Below are positions 10,178 to 19,149 of a stretch of DNA of 64,000 nucleotides, one piece after another. Location: the NCBI RefSeq assembly GCF_004114935.1, contig NZ_CP022221.1, positions 4,609,001 through 4,673,000 of the forward strand, in the 5' to 3' direction. Each line of letters begins with the position of its first letter. Positions within the stretch are counted from its first letter, which is position 1. The translations under genes and the position numbers were made by a program. The DNA comes from Bradyrhizobium zhanjiangense (GTDB lineage Bacteria; Pseudomonadota; Alphaproteobacteria; Rhizobiales; Xanthobacteraceae). The notes under the pieces were generated by a model. It saw only the letters and a list, made by a program, of their open reading frames with translations. It searched no databases and had not been told where the DNA came from.

Positions 10178-11464
10178 ATGGCGCAGGAGCAGGGGGACTA
10201 CCGGATTCTGCATGAGGCGGCGTTGCGGGATTATCTCGCAGGCCGGCCTGAAATCGCCGCACTCCTTGGCGGTGAGCCACCATCCTGGGCGATCACCGAA
10301 GTCGGCGACGGCAATCTCAACCTCGTCTTCATCGTCAAAGGTGGGCGCGGCGGCATCGCGGTGAAGCAGGCACTGCCTTATGTGCGCCTCGTCGGCGAGA
10401 GCTGGCCGCTGCCGCTGTCGCGGGCCCATTACGAATATCTGGCGCTGTCGAAGCAGGCCCAGCTCGCACCCGGACTTGTGCCAGCGTTGTTGCATCACAA
10501 CGAAGCTTTGGCGCTGACGGTGATGGAGCTGCTCGAGCCCCATATCATCATGCGCAAGGGGCTGGTTGCGGCAACGCAATATCCGCGCTTTGTCGACGAC
10601 ATCAGCACCTTCATGGCGCGGACGCTGTTCTTCACCTCCGATCTCGCGCTCTCCGCTTCCGAGAAGAAGCAGGGCATCGCCGCCTTCGCCGGCAATCACG
10701 CGCTGTGCAAGATCACCGAGGACCTGATCTTCACCGATCCCTACCGCGTCGCCGAACAGAACCGCTGGACCGCGCCTTACCTCGATGGCTTGGCCGCGAG
10801 CCTGCGCGACGACATGGACCTGCATGTCGCGATCGCCCGGCTGAAGCTGAAGTTCATGGCAAGCCCCGAGGCGTTGATCCACGGCGACCTCCACACCGGC
10901 TCGATCATGGTCACGGAGAGCGAGACGCGGGTGATCGACCCGGAATTCGCGTTTTACGGCCCGATGGGATTCGACGTCGGCGCCGTGCTGGCCAACCTGC
11001 TGATGGCCTTTTTCGCCGCCGCCGGCCACGAGCGCTCGCCGGCCGAGCGGGCCGCATTCGAGGGCTGGGTGCTGGAGACTATCGAGCAGGTCTGGAACGA
11101 ATTCGCGCGAAAATTCCTCGACCTCTGGCGGTCGGAGGCCAGCGGCGATGCCTATCCGGTCTCACTCTTTGCCGGCGAGAGGGGTGTCGGACGTCTTGAG
11201 GCCGAGCGGCAGGCCTACATGCAGCGCCTGTTCACTGATACGGTCGGCTTCGCAGCCGCAAAAACCATCCGCCGCATCTTCGGTCTCGCCCACAATATCG
11301 ACTTCGAGCTGATCGAGGACCCGAAGAAGCGGGCGATCAGCGAGGCCCGCGCCGTGCGTCTGGCAAGGGCGATGATGGTGGAGGCGGCGGCGTTTCGGAC
11401 GATCGCTGACGTCACCGGCGCCGCGCGAAAATTGCGCGATTGGCAGCCGGAATTGTCAAACTGA
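10178..11464 (+). CDS. mtnK: S-methyl-5-thioribose kinase
   Basis: Phosphorylates 5-methylthioribose in the methionine salvage pathway. The 428-residue protein has the aminoglycoside-phosphotransferase/choline-kinase fold: GDGNLN nucleotide loop at 43-48, Lys63 after it, catalytic HGDLHTGS at 235-242 and metal-binding DPEFAFYGPMGFDVG at 254-268. The first motif and the DPEFAF-x-GPMGFD pattern are specific for MtnK. The partner mtnA (methylthioribose-1-phosphate isomerase) is not adjacent here. The upstream gap is filled by repeats, and I see no SAM riboswitch. Confidence 0.9.
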   Translation: MAQEQGDYRILHEAALRDYLAGRPEIAALLGGEPPSWAITEVGDGNLNLVFIVKGGRGGIAVKQALPYVRLVGESWPLPLSRAHYEYLALSKQAQLAPGLVPALLHHNEALALTVMELLEPHIIMRKGLVAATQYPRFVDDISTFMARTLFFTSDLALSASEKKQGIAAFAGNHALCKITEDLIFTDPYRVAEQNRWTAPYLDGLAASLRDDMDLHVAIARLKLKFMASPEALIHGDLHTGSIMVTESETRVIDPEFAFYGPMGFDVGAVLANLLMAFFAAAGHERSPAERAAFEGWVLETIEQVWNEFARKFLDLWRSEASGDAYPVSLFAGERGVGRLEAERQAYMQRLFTDTVGFAAAKTIRRIFGLAHNIDFELIEDPKKRAISEARAVRLARAMMVEAAAFRTIADVTGAARKLRDWQPELSN

Positions 11465-11947
11465 GGACCCCGCGAGAGCACTCCGTCATTGCGAGCCAAC
11501 GGGTTCGCGCGAAGCGCGGCCCGATGACAGGCTCCGCGAAGCAATCCAGAGTCCCTCTCCGGAAAGACTCTGGATTGCTTCGTCGCAAGGGCTCCTCGCA
11601 ATGACGGTGGATAGAGCTGCGCTCGCAATGACGGGGAGGGATTGTCGCTGAACGTCAACAAAGCCGCACCGGGAGCAGGACGCCGTGCGCGATTTCTCGG
11701 GCTCGGATAACGATCCTGAGCTTGGTCGCGTCGATCGCGAAGACTGTTCACTGGTTCTGGTCGCTCGATGACGCACCGCGTCAATCGGCGGCTTGCATCG
11801 CCCGGGGGATGCAACCTGAGCCCTGAGGTCTCCGTCGAAGGGCTGCTATTCGGAACCGGCATCGGTTGCCACAAAAACGAAGCTTGCTTTCGACAGGCGA
11901 CGAATGATCAAATCCCTGATCGGAATTCCTGCGTTGTTGGGGGACTC
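11465..11947. other. Intergenic stretch with repeats and a hyphenated palindrome
   Basis: No convincing gene. 11484-11633 is an interspersed repeat of the CGTCATTGCGAG family. Further downstream a 22-bp hyphenated palindrome, TTGCATC (11793-11799) N8 GATGCAA (11808-11814), lies about 135 bp before the ABC transporter start and could be an operator. A frame open from 11768 runs into the substrate-binding protein, but the part before 11948 has no signal-peptide logic. Confidence 0.6.
11484..11633. repeat. Interspersed palindromic repeat, CGTCATTGCGAG family (degenerate copy)
   Basis: Starts with CGTCATTGCGAG and ends with two CTCGCAATGACG blocks (11595-11606 and 11622-11633). GAAGCAATCCAGAGTC and GACTCTGGATTGCTTCGTCG face each other in the middle. 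A cleaner copy is at 18692-18772. This is a common intergenic repeat in Bradyrhizobium genomes. Confidence 0.75.
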
Positions 11948-13537
11948 ATGATGTTCAGGATGATTGCGGTCGTCGCTGGTTTGGGGCTGGCGCTGGTCAC
12001 CACGGCAGAGGCCCAGACCCCGCGCAAGGGCGGAACCATCCGCATGACCGCGCCCTATGGCTCGAGCTTCTCCAGTCTGGACATTCATACGACGCAGCGC
12101 GCCCAGGACGAGATCTACGCCAAGGCCCTGCATCGGTCGCTCTACATCTGGAATTCCGCGGAAGGCAAGCCGGTCCTGGAGCTTGCCAAGGAGGACGTGG
12201 TCTCGGGCGGAGGCCTGGTTCACACCTTCAAGCTGCGAGACGATGCCTATTTTCACAACGGCCGCAAGATGACGGCTGACGACGTCATCTGGTCGTACAA
12301 TCGCATCATGGACGGCACCAAGGCCTATCCCGGCGCGCGTTTCGTCCGGGTGATCGAGGGCGCGGCCGCAGTGGAGAAGGGCCAGGCCAAGGAGATCTCC
12401 GGCCTGAAGAAGATCGACGACTTTACCGTTGAGATGAAACTGACCGAGAAGGTCGATCCGGGCTTCTATTTCTTCAACGCGCTGACCTCGATCTATCCCG
12501 CAGACGAAGGTGCAAAGGAAAGCTTCATCCAGAAGCCGATCGGCCTCGGCTCGTTCAAGTTCGTCGAGCACGTGCCGGGATCGCGCATCGTCCTGGAACG
12601 TTGGGACCGGTTCTACAAGCCCGGCAAGCCCTATGCCGACAAGCTCATCGTGTCGGTCATGGGCGAGGCCGCGGCCCGCGATGTCGCCTTCCGCAACAAG
12701 GAGATCGACACCTCGGTGCTCGGGCCTGCACAATATGTCGCCTATCAGGCCGACCCTGCCCTCAAGGGCACCATCGTCGAAGTCGCCGAGGTCTTCACGC
12801 GTCACATGGGGATGAATCCGGCATTCAAGCCGTTTGCCGACAAGCGCGTCCGGCAGGCGATCAACCACGCGATCGATACTGACCTGATCATCAAAAAGCT
12901 GGTCAAAGGCAAGGCCTATCGCGCCACCAGCTGGCTGCCTCTGACCTCGCCAATCTACGACAACACAATGAAGCCCTACGCCTTCGATCCCGCGAAAGCA
13001 AAGCAGTTGCTTGCGGAGGCCGGCTATCCCACGGGCTTCGAATTCGAATGGACGACCAGTCAGAATGAAAGCTGGGGTCTGCCGATCGTCGAGGCCATCA
13101 TCCCGATGCTGGACCGCGTGGGCATCAAGGTGAAGGTCAAGCAGGTCGAGACCGCGGTGCTGGCGGAGGTCATTAAGAAAGGCGACTTCCAGGCCTATGT
13201 CTATTCCATGGCGACAGGGCCGGATCCTCAGGCGGCGCTGAAATGCTTCTACTCGTCGACGCCGCAATCAGCCTGCAATTACACCTCCTTCAAGAACGCG
13301 GATTTCGACAAGCTGATCGACGAAGCCGGGCAGACCGACGACGCTGCAAAACGCGACCAATTGCTGCAGAAGGCCAATGCCCTGCTCTATGAGGAGGCAC
13401 CGGTCTGGTTCTTCAACTACAACAAGGCGGTCATGGCGGTGCAGCCGTGGCTGAAGGGGATTCAGTTGAATGCGACGGAACTGACCCATCAGAACGTCGA
13501 GGACCTCTGGGTGGACGAGTCGTCGCCCGCCAAGTGA
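11948..13537 (+). CDS. ABC transporter substrate-binding protein, family 5 (peptide/opine/nickel type)
   Basis: Periplasmic receptor of a DppA/OppA-type importer, 529 residues. Signal peptide MMFRMIAVVAGLGLALVTTAEA is followed by QTPRKGGTIRM, the usual mature start of SBP_bac_5 proteins. Later family stretches are LRDDAYFHNGRKMTADDVIWSYNR and FADKRVRQAINHAID. I chose ATG 11948 because GGGGGACTC precedes it and the signal peptide begins there. It heads a five-gene import operon. The substrate cannot be read from sequence; oligopeptides, opines or glycosides are all possible. Confidence 0.9.
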   Translation: MMFRMIAVVAGLGLALVTTAEAQTPRKGGTIRMTAPYGSSFSSLDIHTTQRAQDEIYAKALHRSLYIWNSAEGKPVLELAKEDVVSGGGLVHTFKLRDDAYFHNGRKMTADDVIWSYNRIMDGTKAYPGARFVRVIEGAAAVEKGQAKEISGLKKIDDFTVEMKLTEKVDPGFYFFNALTSIYPADEGAKESFIQKPIGLGSFKFVEHVPGSRIVLERWDRFYKPGKPYADKLIVSVMGEAAARDVAFRNKEIDTSVLGPAQYVAYQADPALKGTIVEVAEVFTRHMGMNPAFKPFADKRVRQAINHAIDTDLIIKKLVKGKAYRATSWLPLTSPIYDNTMKPYAFDPAKAKQLLAEAGYPTGFEFEWTTSQNESWGLPIVEAIIPMLDRVGIKVKVKQVETAVLAEVIKKGDFQAYVYSMATGPDPQAALKCFYSSTPQSACNYTSFKNADFDKLIDEAGQTDDAAKRDQLLQKANALLYEEAPVWFFNYNKAVMAVQPWLKGIQLNATELTHQNVEDLWVDESSPAK

Positions 13538-13549
13538 CACGCGCTCTCA

Positions 13550-13584
13550 CCCTCCCTCCATCGCAGCAAGCGATGAAGGGAGGG
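13550..13584 (+). promoter_or_regulatory. Stable intergenic hairpin between substrate-binding protein and permease
   Basis: CCCTCCCT (13550-13557) plus CATCGC (13559-13564) pair with GCGATG (13570-13575) plus AGGGAGGG (13577-13584), with one mismatch and a 5-base loop. The 3' arm runs into the GGAGG ribosome binding site of the permease at 13598. Such hairpins after binding-protein genes typically stabilise the upstream mRNA. Here it can also mask the permease translation start. Confidence 0.65.
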
Positions 13585-13597
13585 AGGAACAGTTGCA

Positions 13598-14533
13598 ATG
13601 CTCGCCTTCCTGACCCGTCGAATCCTGCAAACCGTTCCGACCGTGCTGGCCGTGGTGCTGGTGGTCTTCGTGCTGTTCAGCGTGGTCCCGGGCAGCATCG
13701 TCTCGAGCATGAGCGATGACGGCCGAGGCGCAGCGGACCCGCAGGTCGTGGAGCGCATGAGAAAACAGCTCGGCCTCGACGATCCCGTTTACATGCGCTT
13801 TGGCTCCTACATCGCCAAGCTTGCGACCGGTGATCTGGGGACGTCGTTCCGGACCCGTGAGCCCGTGACGATCATGATCGCAAAACGGATATGGCCGACG
13901 CTGCAATTGATATTCGCAGCCTTGGCGTTTGCGATTGCGATTGGCGTTCCACTCGGCTTCGTCGCAGCATTGCGACCGGGCGGCATCGTCGACACGGTCT
14001 CCATGGTTGTCGCCGTCTCGGGCCTGTCAATGGCCAAATTCTGGCTCGGGCTGGTGCTGATGTACCTGTTCGCGTTGAAGCTCGGCTGGCTGCCGAGCTT
14101 CGGCTATGGCGACGGCAGCCTCAAATATTTGATCCTGCCGGCGGTGACACTCGGCGTCTCGCCGATGGCGCTGCTGGCCCGGACGACGCGCGCCGCGGTG
14201 CTCGAGATCATGACCGCCGATTTTGTCCGCACGGCGCGCTCCAAGGGCATGAGCGAGATGCGTCTCGTGAAGTGGCACGTGATGCGCAACGCGCTCGTCC
14301 TGATCCTCACGACAATGGGCCTGCAATTCGGTGCATTGATGGGACAGGCGGTCGTCGTCGAGAAATTGTTCTCGTGGCCGGGCATCGGCTCGCTGCTCGT
14401 CGACAGTGTCCTCCAGCGCGACATTCCCGCCGTTCAGGGCTCCATTCTCGTGGTGGTGCTGGCCTTTCTCGCGATCAATTTGCTGATCGACGTGCTCTAC
14501 GGCGTGATCGATCCCAGGATCAGATACGCATGA
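13598..14533 (+). CDS. ABC transporter permease, DppB type
   Basis: First inner-membrane permease of the importer, 311 residues, six membrane helices. The N-terminal LAFLTRRILQTVPTVLAVVLVVF is the standard start of DppB/OppB proteins. The cytoplasmic EAA loop is visible around TADFVRTARSKGMSEMRLVKWHVMRNAL, which contacts the ATPases. Its TGA overlaps the next ATG by 4 bases. Confidence 0.92.
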   Translation: MLAFLTRRILQTVPTVLAVVLVVFVLFSVVPGSIVSSMSDDGRGAADPQVVERMRKQLGLDDPVYMRFGSYIAKLATGDLGTSFRTREPVTIMIAKRIWPTLQLIFAALAFAIAIGVPLGFVAALRPGGIVDTVSMVVAVSGLSMAKFWLGLVLMYLFALKLGWLPSFGYGDGSLKYLILPAVTLGVSPMALLARTTRAAVLEIMTADFVRTARSKGMSEMRLVKWHVMRNALVLILTTMGLQFGALMGQAVVVEKLFSWPGIGSLLVDSVLQRDIPAVQGSILVVVLAFLAINLLIDVLYGVIDPRIRYA

Positions 14534-15351
14534 AGCTCCGCGCCAATCTCATCATCGGTGGCGCATTGTTCGCGCTTGCGATCCTGGTCGGCCTGCTCGC
14601 GCCGTGGCTGGCGCACACCGATCCCGTCATGGACGCCAACCTCATGAATGCGGAGGAGGCGCCGAGCTGGACCTGGTGGTTCGGCACCGACGGGCAGGGC
14701 CGCGACATCTATTCCCGCGTCGTCTACGGCGCGCGCGTCTCGCTGACGGTCGGTATCGTCTCCCAGCTCATCAACAGCATCATCGGCGTGGCACTGGGCC
14801 TGAGCGCCGGGTACTTGGGCGGCTGGTGGGACGATGTCGTCAACGCCCTGACCAATCTCATGCTGGCGATCCCCTCCCTGATCTTCGCGCTGGCCATCAT
14901 GGCGGTGCTTGGGCCCGGCCTGACCAGCCTGCTCATCGCGCTCGGCTTGACCAACTGGTCCTTCACTTGCCGGATCGCACGGGCCTCGGCTCTGTCGCTG
15001 AAGAGCCAGGGCTATGTGCAGGCCGCAACCGTGCTCGGCTATGGCGATCTGCGCATCATGATCACGCAGCTGCTGCCCAACATGCTCGGACCGATCGTCG
15101 TCATCGGCACGCTCGGCATGGGCAGCGCGGTCCTGTCCGAAGCCGCATTATCGTTTCTCGGCCTCGGCGTCCGCCCGCCGTTTCCGAGCTGGGGCAGCAT
15201 GTTGTCGGAAGCCCGCGACCAGATCACGACGGCGCCGTGGCTCTCGGTTTTTCCCGGCCTTGCCATCTTCCTGACGGTGCTCGGCCTCAACCTGCTCGGC
15301 GACGGTCTGCGCGACATTCTCGATCCACAATCGCGGAGCCGGCGCACATGA
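14530..15351 (+). CDS. ABC transporter permease, DppC type
   Basis: Second permease, 273 residues. It shows the DppC pattern: a short N-terminal membrane helix, the periplasmic WWFGTDGQGRDIYSRVVYGARVSL segment, then five helices with an EAA loop near KSQGYVQAATVLGYGDLRIM. The start overlaps the upstream permease stop and the stop overlaps the ATPase start, so translation is coupled along the operon. Confidence 0.92.
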   Translation: MKLRANLIIGGALFALAILVGLLAPWLAHTDPVMDANLMNAEEAPSWTWWFGTDGQGRDIYSRVVYGARVSLTVGIVSQLINSIIGVALGLSAGYLGGWWDDVVNALTNLMLAIPSLIFALAIMAVLGPGLTSLLIALGLTNWSFTCRIARASALSLKSQGYVQAATVLGYGDLRIMITQLLPNMLGPIVVIGTLGMGSAVLSEAALSFLGLGVRPPFPSWGSMLSEARDQITTAPWLSVFPGLAIFLTVLGLNLLGDGLRDILDPQSRSRRT

Positions 15352-16328
15352 CGGGCTCGCCGCTGATCGAAGTCGAGGATCTGCGCATCGATCTCGACGA
15401 CGGATCCCGCAAGGTGCCCGCCGTCGAGAACGTTTCGTTCCGCATCGATCGTGGCGAGACGTTCGGCTTGGTCGGCGAATCCGGCTGCGGCAAGAGCATC
15501 ACGGCGCTCGCCTTGATCGGCCTGCTGCGGCCGCCGTTGTCGATCGGCGGTGGCGTCATCCGCTTCGAGGGGCAGGAGATCCAGAGACTTTCCGCCGCCG
15601 GGCAGCGGGAGCTGCGCGGCAACCGCATCGCGATGATCTTCCAGGAGCCGATGACGGCCCTGAACCCGGTCTCGCCGGTGGGACGGCAGATCGCCGAGAT
15701 GTTCGTGCTTCATAAGGGCAAGAGCTGGCGGGAAGCCAACCAATTGGCGGTCGAGGCACTGGCGAGCGTCCGCGTCCCCGCGCCTGAGCGGCGCGTGAAG
15801 GATTACCCGCATCAGCTCTCAGGCGGCATGCGTCAACGCGTGATGATCGCCATCGCGCTGGCATGCGGTCCGGATCTCCTGATCGCAGACGAGCCGACCA
15901 CTGCGCTCGACGTGACCGTGCAGGCGGAAATCATCGAGTTGATGCGGAATCTATGTGCCGAACGAGGAACGGCCATCCTGATGATCAGCCACGATCTCGG
16001 CCTGGTCGCCAATGTCTGCCGCCGCGTCGCCGTCATGTATGCCGGCCGCATCGTCGAGGAGCGCGGCTCGGCCGATATCTTCCGAACGCCTTCGCATCCC
16101 TATACGCAGGGCCTCGTCGCCTCGCTGCCGCGGCTTGGCAGCCGCGCTGCGCTTGGCCGTAGCAGACTGAAGGAGATCGCGGGCGTCGTTCCGGCCATCA
16201 CGAGCTTCCCAGACGGCTGCCGGTTCAATCCGCGTTGCGCGCAGGCGACCGATATTTGCCGCACCACCGCGCCCGAGACGGATTTGCTGGAGGCAGGCGG
16301 TCTTGTCAGGTGCCACCACCATGCATGA
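15348..16328 (+). CDS. ABC transporter ATP-binding protein, DppD type
   Basis: ATPase 1 of the peptide-type importer, 326 residues. Walker A GESGCGKS at 43-50, ABC signature LSGGMRQRV, Walker [13 protein letters not shown] and the His switch in ISHDLG are all intact. The C-terminal oligopeptide-transporter extension ([13 protein letters not shown]...C) carries the cysteines that in DppD/DppF relatives can bind an iron-sulphur cluster. It overlaps both neighbours. Confidence 0.93.
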   Translation: MTGSPLIEVEDLRIDLDDGSRKVPAVENVSFRIDRGETFGLVGESGCGKSITALALIGLLRPPLSIGGGVIRFEGQEIQRLSAAGQRELRGNRIAMIFQEPMTALNPVSPVGRQIAEMFVLHKGKSWREANQLAVEALASVRVPAPERRVKDYPHQLSGGMRQRVMIAIALACGPDLLIADEPTTALDVTVQAEIIELMRNLCAERGTAILMISHDLGLVANVCRRVAVMYAGRIVEERGSADIFRTPSHPYTQGLVASLPRLGSRAALGRSRLKEIAGVVPAITSFPDGCRFNPRCAQATDICRTTAPETDLLEAGGLVRCHHHA

Positions 16329-17364
16329 ACCGCAGGGGAGAGCGGATGACGATGTCATCCTCAGCATCGAGAATCTCGCGGTTCATTTTCCGCTCGGGGG
16401 TGGCTTGCTGGGTCGCGAGAAGCGGCTGCTCCGTGCCGTCGACGGCGTCGATCTCAGCTTGAGGCGCGGCGAATGCCTCGGCCTCGTCGGCGAGTCCGGC
16501 TCGGGCAAGTCGACGGTCGCATTGTCGATCCTTGGTCTCCTGACGCCGACGCGCGGGCGCATCGTGGTGGACGGGCAGGTCGTCACGAACCGGCAATCCG
16601 GTGATCGGAAGGCGCTGGCCCGTATCGTGCAGATGGTATTTCAGGATCCCTACGCCTCGCTCAATCCGCGCCAGACCGTTCGTCGTACGCTGGAAGATCC
16701 GCTGCGTGTGCACGGCGTGACCGCGAAAAGCGAGATCGAGGACCGCGTTGCGACGATGCTGCGGCATGTGGGCCTGCGGCCCGAACAGGCGGGCCGCTAC
16801 CCGCATGAATTCTCCGGTGGCCAGCGCCAGCGCATCGGCATTGCGCGTGCGCTGATCCTCAATCCCAGGATCGTCATCTGCGACGAACCGGTCTCGGCGC
16901 TCGACGTCTCGATCCGTGCCCAGATCATCAATCTGCTGCTGGAACTGAAGGACACGCTCGGCCTCTCATTCATCATGATCAGCCACGACCTCGGCGTCGT
17001 CGAGCACATGAGTGACCGCGTCGCCGTGATGTATCTCGGCCGCATCGTCGAGAATGGCCACTGGCGCGAGATCTTCGAACGACCTGCGCACCCCTATACC
17101 CAAGCCCTGATCGCCGCCATCCCCGATCCCTTACGCCACGCACCGTTAGCGACGACGGGGGGCGACCTGCCCAATCCGCTCAATCCCCCAAACGGATGCG
17201 CGTTCAACCCGCGCTGCCGCCACGCCGAAGCCCTGTGTCGCCGCGAGCCTGGGCCGGTGCTTGAAACGCGCCGCGACGGGCATGCGGTCCGGTGCTGGCG
17301 AAGCGACGAGATTGCGGCGCAGGCGGGATTGGCAACGACAGAGGGCCGCCTCAACGTCCGCTGA
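16321..17364 (+). CDS. ABC transporter ATP-binding protein, DppF type
   Basis: ATPase 2, 347 residues from the ATG at 16321, which overlaps the upstream stop. Walker [10 protein letters not shown] at 57-65, signature [15 protein letters not shown], Walker [12 protein letters not shown]. The C-terminal oligopeptide/dipeptide domain has [16 protein letters not shown]. It is the last gene of the importer. Its 3' end overlaps the convergent LysR fragment by 14 bp. Confidence 0.93.
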   Translation: MHEPQGRADDDVILSIENLAVHFPLGGGLLGREKRLLRAVDGVDLSLRRGECLGLVGESGSGKSTVALSILGLLTPTRGRIVVDGQVVTNRQSGDRKALARIVQMVFQDPYASLNPRQTVRRTLEDPLRVHGVTAKSEIEDRVATMLRHVGLRPEQAGRYPHEFSGGQRQRIGIARALILNPRIVICDEPVSALDVSIRAQIINLLLELKDTLGLSFIMISHDLGVVEHMSDRVAVMYLGRIVENGHWREIFERPAHPYTQALIAAIPDPLRHAPLATTGGDLPNPLNPPNGCAFNPRCRHAEALCRREPGPVLETRRDGHAVRCWRSDEIAAQAGLATTEGRLNVR

Positions 17365-17980
17365 TGCCGACCAGGCGAGGGCGGCGGTGGTTTGTGCGCG
17401 GGTTGTCGGCGAGGAGGGCGCGCAACCATTCGCGGAAGCTGACGACCTCTGGGCAATCCGCGGTGCCTTCAGGCGCAACCAGCCAATCACCCAGACCAGC
17501 CCCCTCACTGACCCGGTCGCAGCGATAGCCCGGATGGTGGCCAAGGCCGCGGGCGATCAGCAGGTCGACCTTGCCCTCGACCAACTCGTGCAAGCCGGCG
17601 GGCTGCAGCACCCGCAAGCCGATGTCTGGATGCGCGCTGCGAAACTCCGCCAATTCGAGGCGACGCAGGTCGACGCTGCCATGGACTCCCAATTGCAGCA
17701 GCACCGCACCTGCCGGCTTCAATTGCGAGGTCGCCTCCGCAATGTGACGAAAGCCTTCGGATATCCCGGGCAGATAGGCCTGACCGGCCGCGGTCAGGAT
17801 GAGCTGCTTATGCAGGCGATCGAACAGGCGTACGCCGAGGCGCGCCTCCAGCGCCTTCACCTGCTGCCCCACGGCGGCGGGCGTTACGTGCAGCTCGTGC
17901 GCAGCCAATTTGAAGCTGAGATGCCGCGCGGCGGCTTCGAATGCGCGGAGCGCATTGAGCGGAGGAAGGATGTAAGTCAT
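17351..17980 (-). pseudogene. LysR-family (GcvA-like) regulator with internal deletion
   Basis: Residues 1-85 form an intact LysR helix-turn-helix (LRAFEAAARHLSFKLAAHEL, then VTPAAVGQQVKALE). The effector domain runs normally to LGHHPGYRCDRV, then jumps to GLGDWLVAPEGTADCPEVV, which is the usual C-terminal end of GcvA-type proteins. At 209 residues it lacks roughly 85-95 residues of the expected ~300, including most of subdomain RD-II. The junction is in frame. It might still bind DNA, but it is unlikely to sense a ligand normally. It is divergent from the RidA-family gene. Confidence 0.75.
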
Positions 17981-18120
17981 CGCTGCCTAGTTTGTCACTG
18001 AATGGCCGCGTGCTTGCAATAGATTTTCTTGCGCTGAACCGCAGCAACATTGCTTTGCGCCGGCGCGATGCAGCCGGTTAGGGTCGATCGATCGCAAGAG
18101 CGAACAGGAGACAATCTGAC

Positions 18121-18507
18121 ATGGCTCAAATCGTCAGTCATAATCCACCATCGGTCCATGCTCCCGCCGGTGGTTACAGCATGGGACTTGAGTTCAGTCA
18201 GCATCGCCGCCTGCTGTTCATCAGCGGCCAGGTGCCCGAGAAATCCGACGGCAGCGTGCCCGAAGGTTTCGAAGCGCAATGCGAGCAAGCCTGGCGCAAT
18301 GTGATCGAGGTGCTCGCCGCCGCCGGCCTCGGCGTCACGCATCTGGTCAAGGTCACCACGTTCCTGACCGACATCAGTCAGGTCGTGCCCAATCGTGCCG
18401 TTCGCCGCAAGATGCTCGAAGGACACGAACCCGCGCTGACGGTCATGATCGCTGAAACCGTCGACAGCAAATGGCTGCTGGAGATCGAGGCGATCGCCGC
18501 GGAATGA
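18121..18507 (+). CDS. RidA/YjgF-family protein
   Basis: 128 residues with the RidA trimer fold: LLFISGQVPEKSDGSVP, EQAWRNVIEVLAAAGLG, VKVTTFLTDI and EIEAIA. In active imine deaminases a conserved Arg lies in the P-A-R-T segment; here the segment reads EPALTV, with Leu in place of Arg. This suggests a RidA-like protein without classical 2-aminoacrylate deaminase chemistry. AGGAG lies 10 bases before the ATG. It is divergent from the damaged LysR gene, which would be the expected regulator. Confidence 0.85.
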   Translation: MAQIVSHNPPSVHAPAGGYSMGLEFSQHRRLLFISGQVPEKSDGSVPEGFEAQCEQAWRNVIEVLAAAGLGVTHLVKVTTFLTDISQVVPNRAVRRKMLEGHEPALTVMIAETVDSKWLLEIEAIAAE

Positions 18508-18691
18508 AGCGGATCCAAGGGGCAATCGCTCACGGCGCCCGGAATGGAACGTCTCGCCGCGGAGCGTCAATTCATGTCGTCGGAGGACCAGACGTTACTT
18601 CGCGAGCAGGCTGCAACAAGCGGCACAAAAGCCAAGGTAGCGGCGTTCTCAGACTCCGCCATGCACGTGGTCGAGCTCTCTGCCACCACGT

Positions 18692-18772
18692 CGTCATTGC
18701 GAGCGCAGCGAAGCAATCCAGAAATGTATCCGCGGAAAGACTCTGGATTGCTTCGCTGCGCTCGCAATGACG
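18692..18772. repeat. Interspersed palindromic repeat, CGTCATTGCGAG family (clean copy)
   Basis: Two perfect 30-bp inverted arms, 18692-18721 and 18743-18772, beginning CGTCATTGCGAGCGCAGCGA, with a 21-base loop. One further pair outside also matches. Related to the degenerate element at 11484-11633. Confidence 0.85.
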
Positions 18773-18800
18773 AGACTGGTACAGCGATCGTCGTTCTATG

Positions 18801-18936
18801 TCCGTCATCCTGAGGTGCCGGAGCGTAGCGGAGGCCTCGAAGGACGACGGCCCGGCTGCACATCTCGGCCGTCCATCCTTCGAGGCTCCGCATACGATGC
18901 GTTCGCATCGCTTGCCCCGCACCTCAGGATGACGGA
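18801..18936. repeat. Interspersed palindromic repeat, GTCATCCTGAGG family
   Basis: Outer arms TCCGTCATCCTGAGGTG (18801-18817) and CACCTCAGGATGACGGA (18920-18936) are a perfect 17-bp inverted repeat. Inner segments GCCTCGAAGGACG and CATCCTTCGAGGC pair imperfectly. It begins 28 bp after the preceding palindrome. Confidence 0.8.
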
Positions 18937-19097
18937 TATTTGTTTGCGCTGAACGTCAGAGCGTTCAGGCAGCGCTGCCTCGGGCCGAGACATCGCCATG
19001 GTGCCATCCTGCTCCTGTTTTGCCCGACGTGTCAAATGGATTTCGTGAAATCCGCAATTGTGCGGCGGTCACCGGCAAGCCATTGATTCCGCTAGCC

Positions 19098-19126
19098 CCG
19101 GCTACTGTGCATGGGGTTGTTTTCGC
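19098..19126 (-). repeat. 29-bp 3'-end element, copy 1 (downstream of sugar permease)
   Basis: On the minus strand this reads GCGAAAACAACCCCATGCAC and continues AGTAGCCGG. The identical 29 bp occur at 32941-32969 on the plus strand. It starts 24 bp after the permease stop codon, in the same orientation as that gene, and is preceded by an A-run. Confidence 0.85.
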
Positions 19127-19149
19127 ACTTTTTTGTTTGAGCGCGCCGT

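Larger units (their letters stand above)
18508..19149. other. Repeat-dense intergenic region
   Basis: 642 bp between the RidA-family gene and the convergent sugar ABC operon. It holds three different interspersed elements: a CGTCATTGCGAG palindrome (18692-18772), a GTCATCCTGAGG palindrome (18801-18936) and a 29-bp 3'-end element (19098-19126). Short frames here are products of the palindromes. I see no gene. Confidence 0.7.

Noticed and set aside
11484..18936. Possible CRISPR array from the CGTCATTGCGAG copies
   Set aside because: Copies are single palindromes thousands of bases apart, without regular spacers or cas genes.
18508..18952. Short frames in the repeat cluster after the RidA-family gene
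   Set aside because: They are translations of the palindromes in several frames and strands, with Arg/Ser-rich content.
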